64,000 nt of DNA, taken from Bin87 sp965204395. Its GTDB lineage: Bacteria; Chloroflexota; Dehalococcoidia; Lucifugimonadales; UBA3495. This document shows, one piece after another, positions 51,200-60,390 of the stretch. A model generated the notes under the pieces. The model ran no database searches, was not told the DNA's origin, and saw only the letters and a list, made by a program, of their open reading frames with translations. The translations under genes and the position numbers were made by a program. The DNA lies in the NCBI GenBank assembly GCA_965204395.1, contig OZ241987.1, positions 3,658,001 through 3,722,000 on the forward strand, given 5' to 3'. Position 1 is the first letter of the stretch, and every line of letters starts with the position of its first letter.

Positions 51200-52408
51200 T
51201 TACCGCAGTGCCAGCATCCGTTCCAACGCCACCACCGATTCTTGCTGCTCCTGATCCGGCACGGTGATTCGGTTCACCACCTCGCCGGCCACCAGGCTCT
51301 CGAGAGTCCACAGCAGGTAGGCCGGATGTATGCGGTACATCGTCGAACACGGGCAACTCACCGGATCCAGGCAGAACACCGTCTTGTCCGGGTTGTTCAT
51401 CGCCAACCGGTTCACCAGGCTGATTTCCGTGCCGACCGCCCAAACCGAACCTGCCGGAGCTTCGTTGATCGTCTTGCGGATGAACTCGGTAGATCCGTTC
51501 AGATCTGCGGCATCCACCGTCTCCATGGGACACTCCGGATGAACGAGCACGGTAACGTCCGGGTAGCGCTCTCGTGCCGCCTCAATTTGCCTGGTCGTGA
51601 ACCGCGTGTGTACGGAACAGTGCCCTTGCCAAAGCACCATCTTGGCCTTTCGCAGTTGCTCAGGCGAATTGCCTCCCATCGCCTTGAACGGGTTCCACAC
51701 CACCATCTCATCCAACGGAACGCCCAACTTCAACGCGGTGTTGCGGCCCAGGTGTTGGTCCGGCAGGAACAATACTCGGTCCGCTTCCCCAAATGCCCAC
51801 TCCAGTACAGCTGTGGCGTTGGACGATGTGCATACCGCCCCGCCGTTCCGTCCGCACAACGCCTTGATCGCCGCCACCGAGTTCATGTACGTAACTGGCA
51901 GGATGCCGCCGTGGTCGCCCAGCACGTCCTGCAGGTCGTCCCAGCCGTCCTCCACGTCTTGAATTGGGGCCATGTCGGCCATGGAACACCCTGCGGTGAT
52001 GTTGGGCAGGATGACCTGCTGGTGATCTCCCGCCAGGATGCACGCCGTCTCCGCCATGAAGTGCACGCCGCAGAAAACGATGAAATCCGCCTCTGGACGG
52101 GAAGCTGCTTCCTGGCTCAACAGGAACGAATCACCCTGGAAGTCGGCGTACTTGATGATCTCTTCGCGTTGGTAGTGGTGGCCGAGTACCGTAACGGATT
52201 CACCCAAGGCCCGCCGTGCCACACCGATCCGTTCGTCCAGCTCCGCCGGGGAGCAGGCCAGGTATTCACCCGGTATTTTCTGCCAGCGAACGTTGATCGC
52301 CAGCTCCTCCGCCAGCGATTTGGCGGGCAGTTCGTCTTCGGGTCGACAGAAGGCGGCGTGTTCTATTTCGGTCAGGGGAATCGTAGGTTGCCTGGTCTGA
52401 GTAACCAT
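51200..52408 (-). CDS. nadA: Quinolinate synthase
   Basis: The 402-residue enzyme has GHHYQREEIIKYADF near 75, VFCGVHFMAETA near 110 (cluster Cys), NITAGCSMADMA near 133, YMNSVAAIKA, LFLPDQHLGRN near 212 and the C-terminal cluster region CPCSTMYRIHPAYLLWTLESL. These bind the 4Fe-4S cluster that condenses iminoaspartate with dihydroxyacetone phosphate into quinolinate for NAD synthesis. The start is ATG 52408: GGAGG is 8 bases upstream, whereas the GTG at 52417 overlaps the ribosome-binding site. It is downstream of miaB on the same strand, 32 bases apart. nadB and nadC are not in the window. Confidence 0.95.
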   Translation of the reverse strand: MVTQTRQPTIPLTEIEHAAFCRPEDELPAKSLAEELAINVRWQKIPGEYLACSPAELDERIGVARRALGESVTVLGHHYQREEIIKYADFQGDSFLLSQEAASRPEADFIVFCGVHFMAETACILAGDHQQVILPNITAGCSMADMAPIQDVEDGWDDLQDVLGDHGGILPVTYMNSVAAIKALCGRNGGAVCTSSNATAVLEWAFGEADRVLFLPDQHLGRNTALKLGVPLDEMVVWNPFKAMGGNSPEQLRKAKMVLWQGHCSVHTRFTTRQIEAARERYPDVTVLVHPECPMETVDAADLNGSTEFIRKTINEAPAGSVWAVGTEISLVNRLAMNNPDKTVFCLDPVSCPCSTMYRIHPAYLLWTLESLVAGEVVNRITVPDQEQQESVVALERMLALR

Positions 52409-52440
52409 AATAGCCACCTCCTCAAATGCTCAATGCCGGC

Positions 52441-53739
52441 TCAGGCTGTTACGCCGGCCAGCGACCATGGACCGGTTCGATTTATCCGAACGTCGATTAA
52501 CTTTCCGGTCAGGTCAGGTTCAGTTTTTTGATGGCCTGTTCCGTAGCTATCGAAATAGACCAATTTGTTCCCACGAGTTCGGCCAGTCCAGCTGCCCCGC
52601 TTGCGGTTCTCCGCCAACACTTCGACCGTCTCGTCAAAGTAGGCCGAGTTTATGTCCGTCAGGATTCCTTCCTGCAGCGTTTCCAGACCCTTCAGCCGTC
52701 GCTGCTTTTCCGCCTGCACGATGTCATCATCCATGGTGCGGGCCGCGATGGTGCCGGGCCGCGTGGAATACGCCGCACCATGCACTTTGTCGAATCGTAA
52801 ATCCTCAACCAACCGCAGGGTGTTTTCGTACTGCTCCTCGGTCTCTCCCGGGAACCCTACGATGATATCCGTGCTGACGGTAACGTCGGGTATGGTGTCC
52901 CGGATCTCGCTGATGATGTCCCGGTATTCCGCCGTAGTGTACGGCCGGCGCATCCGCTGCAGCACCTCATCGTCTCCCGACTGCACCGGCAGGTTGATGT
53001 GTTCGCACACCTTGGGCAAATCGGCCACCGATTTGATGATCCGGCTGCTCATGTAGGACGGGTGCGACGTCAAAAAGCGTATTCGGTCCAGACCCTCAAC
53101 GTCATTCAACCGCTTGAAAAGATCCGCCAGGTCATGCCCATCGTCCCGGTCATGCCCGTACGCATCCACTGTCTGTCCCAACACCGTGACCTCGCGTACA
53201 CCCCTAGCGGCCAGCAACTCCACCTCATGCGCAATGTCGTCCACCGATCGACTAACCTGCCGGCCCCGACGGTACGGGATGATGCAAAAAGTGCACATCA
53301 AATCGCACCCGTGGATGATCGGCACGTACGTCGCCACGTCCGGCTGCTGTGGAGCAAGGGACCCAACGCAGCCCTGCCAGTCGAGACCCAGCCGTTCACC
53401 CACTAAATTCAACAGCGGTTCAAACTGCTGCGGGCGCAGGAACAGATCCACGTGTGGGAAGCGTTTTTGCAATTCTTCGGTTCGCGGCCCCACCATGCAT
53501 CCAGTCAGCGCCAGCACCGCGTCGGGCCGCTTTTTCCGCAGCGGCTGCGTGAGGTTCAGCGTACCGGTGACCTTGTCCTCTGCGGATTGCCGGACTACAC
53601 ACGAATTGAGCACCACCACGTCTGCGTCGGTAGCCCGCGCGGTGGCGGTCAGGCCCAATTGCTCTAACGCCGACCCCAGTCGCTCGGAGTCGGCGGTGTT
53701 CATCTGGCACCCAATCGTCCAGATGTGATAAGTCTGCAT
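52441..53739 (-). CDS. miaB: tRNA-2-methylthio-N6-isopentenyladenosine synthase
   Basis: The 432-residue radical-SAM methylthiotransferase has three N-terminal Cys (TIGCQMN, NSCVV, TGCM) for the first cluster, CDLMCTFCIIPYRRGRQVSR (CxxxCxxC, radical-SAM cluster) near 148-165, LGQTVDAYG, INLPVQSG, DIIVGFPGETEEQYE and a C-terminal TRAM domain. It adds the methylthio group at A37 of tRNAs. It is followed by nadA at 32 bases. A tRNA-Ser gene lies just upstream on the same strand. Confidence 0.95.
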   Translation of the reverse strand: MQTYHIWTIGCQMNTADSERLGSALEQLGLTATARATDADVVVLNSCVVRQSAEDKVTGTLNLTQPLRKKRPDAVLALTGCMVGPRTEELQKRFPHVDLFLRPQQFEPLLNLVGERLGLDWQGCVGSLAPQQPDVATYVPIIHGCDLMCTFCIIPYRRGRQVSRSVDDIAHEVELLAARGVREVTVLGQTVDAYGHDRDDGHDLADLFKRLNDVEGLDRIRFLTSHPSYMSSRIIKSVADLPKVCEHINLPVQSGDDEVLQRMRRPYTTAEYRDIISEIRDTIPDVTVSTDIIVGFPGETEEQYENTLRLVEDLRFDKVHGAAYSTRPGTIAARTMDDDIVQAEKQRRLKGLETLQEGILTDINSAYFDETVEVLAENRKRGSWTGRTRGNKLVYFDSYGTGHQKTEPDLTGKLIDVRINRTGPWSLAGVTA

Positions 53740-53793
53740 CCGCTTCGTTTCCCGTCTAACGGTTTTCCTTTTTCTCTCGTTGCATCCGGGGAA

Positions 53794-53885
53794 TGGCGGA
53801 GGGAGTGGGATTCGAACCCACGATCCCGGTTTCCCAGGATAAGCGCTTAGCAGGCGCCCGCACTAGACCACTATGCGATCCCTCC
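53794..53885 (-). tRNA. tRNA-Ser (anticodon GCT)
   Basis: The minus strand folds as a long-variable-arm tRNA. The acceptor stem is GGAGGGA/TCCCTCC, the anticodon loop CTGCTAA (GCT), the T-loop GGTTCGAATCC, and the 3' end is GCCA with encoded CCA. The extra arm (ATCCTGGGAAACCGGGAT) is typical for serine tRNA. It pairs with AGC/AGT codons. Confidence 0.96.
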
Positions 53886-54260
53886 CAACCCTGCTGGGTG
53901 TTGCTGATTATAGCGTATTGTGAATCCAGTTACAAACCAATTTCGCCGTGGCGGTGGTTCGGATTCGTCAAGCATTCGTCCATCCAAAGCCCGATCCCGG
54001 CCCTGCTTCGAAACCCAAGAATTCTTTTCCTTAGAACGCGTTTGTCGAACCGCCACCTCACGCGTACGCGCTTTGCGCAACCTGTCACTGCGAGCGCCCA
54101 CGCCGCCCCAATTCAGGTGGCACAGTCGTTCCTGTCGGTGCCAAAACGCCCCAACCTTTTGTGATTCAATTGCCTTTTGGGGCATAAAGAGTTCCCACCG
54201 TCCCCCACAATCACCCATCTCCCACCAAAAACTCCAGTCCAGACACCCCCGACCGGCGAC

Positions 54261-54512
54261 ACTTCCGCCTTGCTCTAACCCTTCCTCCATCCGTACCATA
54301 TTACCCAGCGGCGCAATTCCAACCCGCTACCCAAGCCCGGGATGCCGACCGAATACCCACTTCCAAACACTGCGAACCGCGCTCCCCCAAACCCGCTCAC
54401 CTGCCCGCCAAAACCACCCAAACCGCCGCCAAAACCCTTCCCTCGGCCCCCAATTCAGCCCCACGACCCGCCCGCTCTACTGTAGTGAGCGGAGATGAGG
54501 GGAAATGAGCGG
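54261..54512 (+). repeat. Dispersed intergenic repeat, copy B
   Basis: The second copy of the C-rich, G-poor repeat at 42405-42662, here in the 735-base gap between tRNA-Ser and tRNA-Ile. It shares the 17-base core at 54412 and the end GGAAATGAGCGG. No gene can be supported in the rest of this gap (53886-54620). Confidence 0.7.
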
Positions 54513-54579
54513 GAAATCGACCTTTCCGTCCTTTCACCACGCAATTGCAAACCGGGTACACGTGAGGAAACGCCACCGC

Positions 54580-54607
54580 TTGCGCGCTTCCCTCTAAACG
54601 CTATAAT
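54580..54607 (+). promoter_or_regulatory. Promoter of tRNA-Ile
   Basis: TTGCGC (54580-54585) and a perfect TATAAT (54602-54607) are 16 bases apart and 13 bases before the tRNA start, as expected for a stable-RNA promoter. Confidence 0.7.
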
Positions 54608-54620
54608 GGTATGCCCACGT

Positions 54621-54697
54621 GGGCCTGTAGCTCAGGCGGTTAGAGCGCAGTCCTGATAAGACTGAGGTCGTTGGTTCGAGTCCATCCAGGCCCACCA
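54621..54697 (+). tRNA. tRNA-Ile (anticodon GAT)
   Basis: A standard 77-base tRNA with encoded CCA. The acceptor stem is GGGCCTG/CAGGCCC, the D-arm TAGCTCAGGCGGTTAGA, the anticodon loop CTGATAA (GAT) and the T-arm GGTTCGAGTCC. It has its own promoter and a hairpin terminator 19 bases after its end. Confidence 0.97.
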
Positions 54698-54716
54698 CCC
54701 GCGAAGGTTGATTTTT

Positions 54717-54737
54717 AGGGCTCCGAAATGGAGCCCT
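54717..54737 (+). terminator. Terminator after tRNA-Ile
   Basis: AGGGCTCC and GGAGCCCT form a perfect 8-bp stem around GAAAT, starting 20 bases after the tRNA. A TTTTT run precedes the stem. Confidence 0.75.
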
Positions 54738-55230
54738 TACGTATCTCTTGTTTGATGGAAGTCGGAAGATGCGTTGGACTAGACGCCTTCCAAGGGATCC
54801 GTACGGGCGTTTCAAAGTTCTAAGGTGTGCGCCGCGACTCCTACGGACGGGTGAAACTGCAAGACGACATTCCGTCAGCAGAAAAACTTTGCTGGACAAC
54901 TTGTCCTTGGAAGCATGTAGGCAACTGGCCGGGCTGGGATAGTTTCGGAACAGCTCAAGCGCGGTTATTGGACACGGGACTTCACAGAAAAGAAATAATA
55001 GCGTCCATGAAGACACGGCACTTTGAACCGGCCGGAGTCACGGCGATTAATTCCACGCGCTGACCAAATCGATCAACGGCGCAAATTTCCCACCATTCGG
55101 ATCGTGTCGGATAGTCGGTTCCATTATGCTCGATTGAGTCGTCCGATTGCCCATGGGATGCCCCGTAGCGCATCTTCCCCCAATCCGCTATAGTCAGCGC
55201 GATTCTAACCGTGTTGGGAGCGCCAATCTG
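54738..55230. other. Intergenic region without a supportable gene
   Basis: Short open frames occur in several readings, but none has a ribosome-binding site or family resemblance. One antisense frame merely reads through the tRNA-Ile gene. Nothing recognisable is seen. Confidence 0.55.
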
Positions 55231-56421
55231 ATGCACGAATTGCGGTCCATAACCCCCAGCGAGTTCGAGCGTTGGATGCGCGTGGAGTCCAGGGCCCACG
55301 GCAACCGGTTCAATCACGACCCCGAGGAATTGCGGCCTCATTTCGACCTGGACCGCTCCATCGCTGTGTTTGAAGACGGCCAGATTATCGGCGGAACGCA
55401 CTCCCACCTGCTGGAGATGTCGGTTCCCGGCGGCGTCGCCACCGTCGCCGGCGTGTCCAACGTCGAGGTGCAGCCGACCCACACGCGCCGCGGCATCATG
55501 ACCAGCATGATGCGCCACCAGATCGACGGAATCCACGACCGGGAAGAGCCATTGGCCGCATTGTTCGCCACTGAAAGCGCCATCTACGGCCGGTTCGGGT
55601 TCGGCGTCGGTTCCGTCCACGAATTCTGGACCATCGACAAGCACCACACCGCATACGCCCGACGCTATGAGAGCCCGGGAAGCGTCACTTTCGTGGACCC
55701 GGCGGACATCGGCAGCATGCTACCCGACGTGTTCCGGCGAAGCACGCTCGGCCGGCCTGCCGTGTTCCAGCGCGCTCTCCACCATTGGGACCGCGACTCT
55801 CGGGATCCTATCCACTCCCAGGGCGGACCCGGCGGCGTGTTCTATGCCGCCTATGTCCAGGACGGCCGCATCGACGGCTACGTCAACTACCGTACCCAGC
55901 GGCCCGCTGTGATCGTCAACGAACTTATGGCGACCACGCCCGAAGCCAGCGCCGCCCTGTGGCGGTTTTGCTTTGACCTCGATCTCCACGAGCGCACCGA
56001 GGCCATCAAGCGCCCGGTGGACGACCCACTGCCTTGGCTGCTGGCTGACCCCCGCCGGCTTCAGCGGTCCACCCGCGACGGCCTGTGGGTCCGGATCGTT
56101 GACGTGGCCGCCGCGTTGGAACTGCGCCAATACCTCTCCAACGACCGCTTGACCCTGCAGATCAAGGACGACTTCTGCCCCTGGAACAATCGCTGCTTCG
56201 AGTTGGATGGTTCCCTTGAGGGCGCGACCTGCCGGCCTTCCGCAGGTTCTCCCGATCTGAGTATCAGCGTGGCGGGATTGGCGTCCGCTTACCTCGGCGC
56301 CGCCTCCTTCACGACGTTGGCCCGGGCGCAGCTTGTTGAGGAACATACGCCGGGGGCGTCGCTCCGAGCCGACCGGATGTTTGCGGTCCAACTCAAGCCG
56401 TGGACGCCATACAACTTCTGA
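55231..56421 (+). CDS. Eis-family GNAT N-acetyltransferase
   Basis: The 396-residue protein has the Eis tripartite form. The N-terminal GNAT has VAGVSNVEVQPTHTRRGIMTSMMRHQID near 70-98 (acetyl-CoA loop) and LFATESAIYGRFGFGVGS. A second GNAT-like domain follows, and the C-terminal SCP2-like domain has LTLQIKDDFCPWNN and ADRMFAVQLKPWTPYNF with the terminal Phe carboxylate typical of Eis. Eis-type enzymes acetylate amines such as aminoglycosides or protein lysines. ATG 55231 has GGGAG about 9 bases upstream. It is followed by a hairpin terminator. Confidence 0.9.
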   Translation: MHELRSITPSEFERWMRVESRAHGNRFNHDPEELRPHFDLDRSIAVFEDGQIIGGTHSHLLEMSVPGGVATVAGVSNVEVQPTHTRRGIMTSMMRHQIDGIHDREEPLAALFATESAIYGRFGFGVGSVHEFWTIDKHHTAYARRYESPGSVTFVDPADIGSMLPDVFRRSTLGRPAVFQRALHHWDRDSRDPIHSQGGPGGVFYAAYVQDGRIDGYVNYRTQRPAVIVNELMATTPEASAALWRFCFDLDLHERTEAIKRPVDDPLPWLLADPRRLQRSTRDGLWVRIVDVAAALELRQYLSNDRLTLQIKDDFCPWNNRCFELDGSLEGATCRPSAGSPDLSISVAGLASAYLGAASFTTLARAQLVEEHTPGASLRADRMFAVQLKPWTPYNF

Positions 56422-56444
56422 AACCGCCAACCCGCCGACCGCTT

Positions 56445-56471
56445 AGGGGCGAATGAGAAACATCCGCCCCT
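56445..56471. terminator. Terminator hairpin between convergent genes
   Basis: AGGGGCG and CGCCCCT form a 7-bp stem around a 13-base loop, between the Eis-like stop (56421) and the VOC stop (56480). The stem repeats the AGGGGCGA theme of 4225 and 7822. Confidence 0.7.
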
Positions 56472-56479
56472 TTCGTTCG

Positions 56480-56905
56480 CTAATTTCCCGACGATTCGTG
56501 GCTCAGCATCCAGTTGATGCCGAATTTGTCGGTGCACATCCCGAAGTATGCTCCCCAGAACATGTCCGCCGGCTGCATTGCCACGTTGCCGCCCTCGGAC
56601 AGGGCCGCGAACAACCGGTCCGTTTCCTCCCGGCTGTCTGCCGAGATGCTGATCGAGTAATTGTTGCCCACGTTGGGCGGCGGACCGAACGCTAACGTCG
56701 AGTCGCTACCCATCAGCACCGAATCCCCAATTGGGAGGGAAACGTGCATGATCAGGTCTTTCTCGTTGTCGGGTACCGGAGGCATATCGGTCGGCCCGTC
56801 CGCAAAGGTGACGATCCAGGTGAATTCCCCGCCAAACACCAAGCGATAAAACTCGAAAGCCTCGCGACAGTTGTCTCCAAAGTGCAGGTACGTGTTCAGT
56901 TGCAT
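56480..56905 (-). CDS. VOC-family protein (PhnB/glyoxalase-like)
   Basis: The 141-residue protein has the PhnB pattern: QLNTYLHFGDNCREAFEFYRLVFGGEF at the N-terminus, LIMHVSLPIGDSVLMGSD near 52, and MFWGAYFGMCTDKFGINWMLSH at the C-terminus. These betaalphabetabetabeta modules serve as metal-dependent isomerases or as resistance or binding proteins; no reaction can be assigned. ATG 56905 has GGAG about 7 bases upstream; the TTG one codon earlier is less likely. Confidence 0.88.
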   Translation of the reverse strand: MQLNTYLHFGDNCREAFEFYRLVFGGEFTWIVTFADGPTDMPPVPDNEKDLIMHVSLPIGDSVLMGSDSTLAFGPPPNVGNNYSISISADSREETDRLFAALSEGGNVAMQPADMFWGAYFGMCTDKFGINWMLSHESSGN

Positions 56906-57097
56906 CAATCACTCCGAGTTTTTGCAAGGTTCTGTGGGCTTCGATTGAAAGCGCTGGAATCATTATATCCGTGCAAGAGTGCGTTGACGGTCGGATTATA
57001 CTGACCATCGACACGGGATAGACACAGCGCTTTCCCTCCCAGCATTTGTGCCCGGACCCGCTGATTCAATAGATTCGCTTGAGACCCACGCGCCGCG

Positions 57098-58708
57098 CTA
57101 GTTCACGGCAGAGTGGGAATACGTGCTCGGAGGCTTCATGCCGTGAAAAATGGAATATTGGGAGATCAACGAGCTCCCGCCATCATCGCGTCCCCAGATC
57201 AGCAACGAGTACACGCCGTCTCCGTGCCGTCTCGGGATTTCACCGATGTCCGCCGTTACCGCAAACTCGACCCCTTTAGCCGTCCATCTCGACGCGGTGA
57301 TCCACGGCACTATGATCGTCTGTGGTTGCGTCGATTGGCTCGCGGTATACGCTTGGCGCCAGGCTTGGTGCGCCTCGGTAGGTGAACGCGGCGCCGGCGT
57401 TCCTGGTGCAACGTCATTCGGATCGGGGCAAGGATCGTATGTCGTAGTGAACTCGTTGGTGGTCCAACGGTACCCTCCAGTCAAGGGCTCCCTTAATCCG
57501 GCGACTCGCTCTCCGTTGTCGTAGCAGTAGGTACGGGAGAGCTGTCCTCGCGTTAACGTCTTGGGCGGAGGATCAAAGTGAATTTGTACCCCCAAATCTC
57601 CGGGATGACCGGACCGAATACCGTTTTTTGTATTCCCTGAGAATGAAAGAACGCCCCTTTCAATGGTGGGCAAGCGATCATACGTTGCATAATCACCTTC
57701 AAAGTGCTGATACATCGCGGTGTTGTACCGGTCCCACGCCAAGCCGATGTTCACCTACTTGTGCTGTGGATCCAGAATGTTCCGACGATGTCCGGGACTG
57801 CTCATCCAGATGGTCATCGCTTCCCTGATCTCTTCCTGAATCCCGCTGTTGGCCTGGTATCCCTCCGACGCTTTTATGCAGTAGTCCAGACCCGAACCAT
57901 TCTCACCGTTGGACTGGTAACCGCCGGCCAGGCTGTACCGCATGTATGGTTTCAATCCATCAACGCCCCAATGGCTGGAAGTGCAATTTTGCAATGAGGA
58001 ATCCGCATGCAGTTGGGCCGCGATGTTGTCCCCCAACTTCGCGGCGCGGACTCCTGCTTTCAGGCGTTCGGAGTTGATTAGTTCGAGCATATAGCGCTTT
58101 GCATCAACATGCTTCAGATGGGGCGATCCGGCGCCTCCCTCGTCGGGCGTCGCGGTGGGTCTGGGTGTTACCGCCGCGATCACCGTCGGAGCCAGGGTGG
58201 CTACAGGAGTCGGTCGGGCCCGCACCGACGTTTCTGCTTCCGACTCACCCGGGAATACGCCACCACAATGTTCCTCCACCAAAGCCCGAACGTCTGCGAC
58301 CGTCTGTCTGCCGTCAGCAATCACCGATTCGGCCGCGCGTGCTCTGAAATCTCGGTCGTCCCCGGAATACTGGTCCCCGCAACTGGCGAAAGCGTCGACC
58401 ACGATCTTCCGCGCGGTTAGAGCTTCCACGGGTGGTTCAGTTGTTGGAGCGGGGCGCGAGGACGGGCATGCGGTAACTATCTCGGTTGGCGTCACCGGGA
58501 CGGTAGGCTCCACCGTCGGGTGGGTTGTCGCGGTGGGCACTATGTCTTGGGCCGGCGTCGCAGGACTCGGTTCGCCCAACCGGTGCGGAACCTCAGCGAC
58601 GACCACGTCCAACGTCAGTGGTGCCTGACCGAGATACCACATCGCTCCATAGACAGTCGCAGCGCCAATTAAGGCCGCGATAATGGCGACCAGCGCCATT
58701 TTGCCCAT
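57098..58708 (-). pseudogene. CAP/SCP-domain surface protein interrupted by one in-frame amber codon
   Basis: The frame is continuous from 58708 to 57098 except for TAG at 57755-57757, codon 318 of 537. Upstream are a transmembrane signal-anchor, a Pro/Thr-rich linker and most of a CAP domain: LINSERLKAGVRAAKLG, HADSSLQN and MTIWMSSPGHRRNILDP. Directly after TAG the domain resumes with VNIGLAWDRYNTAMYQHFEGDYATY, then a beta-rich C-terminal part. No frame shift is needed. The position is typically Lys or another polar residue (AAG to TAG is one change). It could be a recent nonsense mutation, a sequencing error, or readthrough. Confidence 0.75.
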
Positions 58709-58719
58709 GAGTTATACGA

Positions 58720-59676
58720 TTACTCCTCATCATCCGGGTGCGTGGTGATGAACCGCCCTGCCCGTGCCGGATCGATATGCGGCGCCCTGACTTCCACGCC
58801 AGACTGCTCTTCCTGCAGCCGCACCGTCACGCTGCTGTCTTGTTCCGCCCAGCCGCGGTTCATCGCTTGCATCGCGATCTGTTCGGCCAGCGTGGACATG
58901 GGCATTGGCACGTCGTACTCCCGCGCCAGTTCCGTCGCCAGCGAAATGTCCTTGAACGCCAGGTTCAGCGCGAAGCTGGCCGGCTCAAACTCGCCCCGGA
59001 ACATCGTCCGCACCAACCCTTCGTGCAGCACCCTCATGCGACCCAGCGAACCGCGCCGAACGCATTCCCACAACGCTTCGGGTTCAACGCCCGCTTTGAC
59101 ACCCAGCGTCAAACCCTCCGCGATCGCCTGCCGGACGCTGTGGCCGATCATGTTGTGTACCAACTTGGCTACGCTACCCGCGCCGATCTCCCCGGCGTAG
59201 AACACTTTGTCGCCGAACGAGTCCAAGATCGGCTTGACCCGATCGAAAACCTCGCGGTCTCCGCCTACCATCACCGCCAGATTTCCCGACGCCGCGCCCG
59301 TTTTGCCCCCGCTCACCGGGGCGTCCAGCACGTGGCATCCCTTGGCCCGGAACTTCGGCTCGATCTCCCGTATCAGCGTCGGTCGGCTCGATGACAGGTC
59401 GATGTACACGCTGCCCTGCTTGATTCCTTCTAGTACCCCTGCCGCCCCCGTCGACACCGCTTCTACCTCGTACGGTCCGGGAAGCGACGTGAAGGTTACG
59501 TCGCTCGCCTCCGCGACTTCCGCCGGGGTGTTTGCCAGCCGCGCTCCACCTTCCAACAGGGGCAACGCCGCCTCCTCGCGCAGGTCGTACACTATCATCG
59601 GGTAGCCGGCCCTCTGTATATTCGCCGACATCCCGCCGCCCATGTTGCCCAAGCCAATGAATCCTACGGTTTCCAT
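58720..59676 (-). CDS. NAD(P)-dependent 3-hydroxyisobutyrate dehydrogenase-family enzyme
   Basis: The 318-residue protein has the beta-hydroxyacid dehydrogenase signatures: VGFIGLGNMGGGMSANI at 4-20, FTSLPGPYEVEAV, YIDLSSSRPTLI near 92, DAPVSGGKTGAASGNLAVMVGG near 118-139 and the catalytic Lys in GAGSVAKLVHNMI near 168. It oxidises a short 3-hydroxy acid with NAD(P). The alternative is a tartronate-semialdehyde or succinic-semialdehyde reductase. It lies 11 bases upstream of the interrupted CAP gene on the same strand. The start is ATG 59676 without a clear Shine-Dalgarno. Confidence 0.9.
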   Translation of the reverse strand: METVGFIGLGNMGGGMSANIQRAGYPMIVYDLREEAALPLLEGGARLANTPAEVAEASDVTFTSLPGPYEVEAVSTGAAGVLEGIKQGSVYIDLSSSRPTLIREIEPKFRAKGCHVLDAPVSGGKTGAASGNLAVMVGGDREVFDRVKPILDSFGDKVFYAGEIGAGSVAKLVHNMIGHSVRQAIAEGLTLGVKAGVEPEALWECVRRGSLGRMRVLHEGLVRTMFRGEFEPASFALNLAFKDISLATELAREYDVPMPMSTLAEQIAMQAMNRGWAEQDSSVTVRLQEEQSGVEVRAPHIDPARAGRFITTHPDDEE

Positions 59677-59810
59677 AAATTACACGTGCTCCAATCGATG
59701 TTCCCGCTCTCGCGGATGGCGTCTGCAAGTATAACCACCGCGCTTGAGCGTGTCATAAAACCTCCGTCCTGTATGGCAGTCGACAGACCTCTCTACATGT
59801 CTGGACACTG

Positions 59811-60153
59811 GTGCACGAGCGGTCAATCACATACGCTTTCACGCCCCTGGGAGGTTTCAATTTAGGTTACATCATAGTGTCTACCATCGTCATCGGTGCC
59901 ACCAACATCGCGTCGTATGTGTACGCGTTGAAACGCCCTCAATTGACCGGTTCGCAGAAGGTTGGTGTGCTGCTGGCGCCGATGGCATCAGAAATCCCGG
60001 TGGGTTTTCTCATCTTTGTACCGCTAACAGCCGTCGGTCTCATCCTTTTCTGGGACCAAGGGACGTCGGACCAGCTGGCTTTTGTACGTGGCCGGGCTCA
60101 TGGCACGCCTGCTGGATCTGTTGCCCGTGTTCCGGGGTTCACGTCTGCACTAA
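59811..60153 (+). pseudogene. Possible frameshifted small membrane protein
   Basis: From GTG 59811 the frame codes a membrane protein with hydrophobic segments (GYIIVSTIVIGATNIASYVYAL, EIPVGFLIFVPLTAVGLILF). It loses that character near 60070, where the +1 frame continues hydrophobic (LLYVAGLMARLLDLLPVFRG) to TAA 60151-60153. A single-base slip there would restore a protein of about 113 residues. No family is recognised. It may be a sequencing slip or decay. Confidence 0.35.
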
Positions 60154-60222
60154 TTCGAAACCCGGCAAATCCAAAAAGAAACGGTTATTGAAAAGGCGTC
60201 GTCGCTGACGGGAATCCCTATC

Positions 60223-60390
60223 GTGTTCATCATTTTTGTCACTTTGGTTTGGTTTTTGATGATCGCCTTCTGGAACGTCGGCATGCCACTTCTGACGGTT
60301 ATAGCGTTCGGTTTCGGGCCGGCTGCTATCCTGCTCATCGCCGCGTTGTTCGGAGCGCCCGACCGGTGCGAAACGGCGCGCTCCGACTGA
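60223..60390 (+). CDS. Possible small membrane protein, unknown
   Basis: A 55-residue frame from GTG 60223 is hydrophobic (FIIFVTLVWFLMIAFWNVG, LLTVIAFGFGPAAILLIAALF) with a short charged tail. Open codons without a standard start extend to 60154, so the true start is unclear. It lacks a clear ribosome-binding site. It may be a remnant together with the element just upstream. Confidence 0.3.
   Translation: MFIIFVTLVWFLMIAFWNVGMPLLTVIAFGFGPAAILLIAALFGAPDRCETARSD

Noticed and set aside
53793..54164. Open frame starting AEGVGFEPTIPVSQDK on the plus strand
   Set aside because: It is the antisense reading of the tRNA-Ser gene, a well-known false ORF, with no further domain.
54594..55016. Minus-strand frame containing GLDGLEPTTSVLSGLRSN
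   Set aside because: It reads the reverse complement of tRNA-Ile, another recurrent false ORF.
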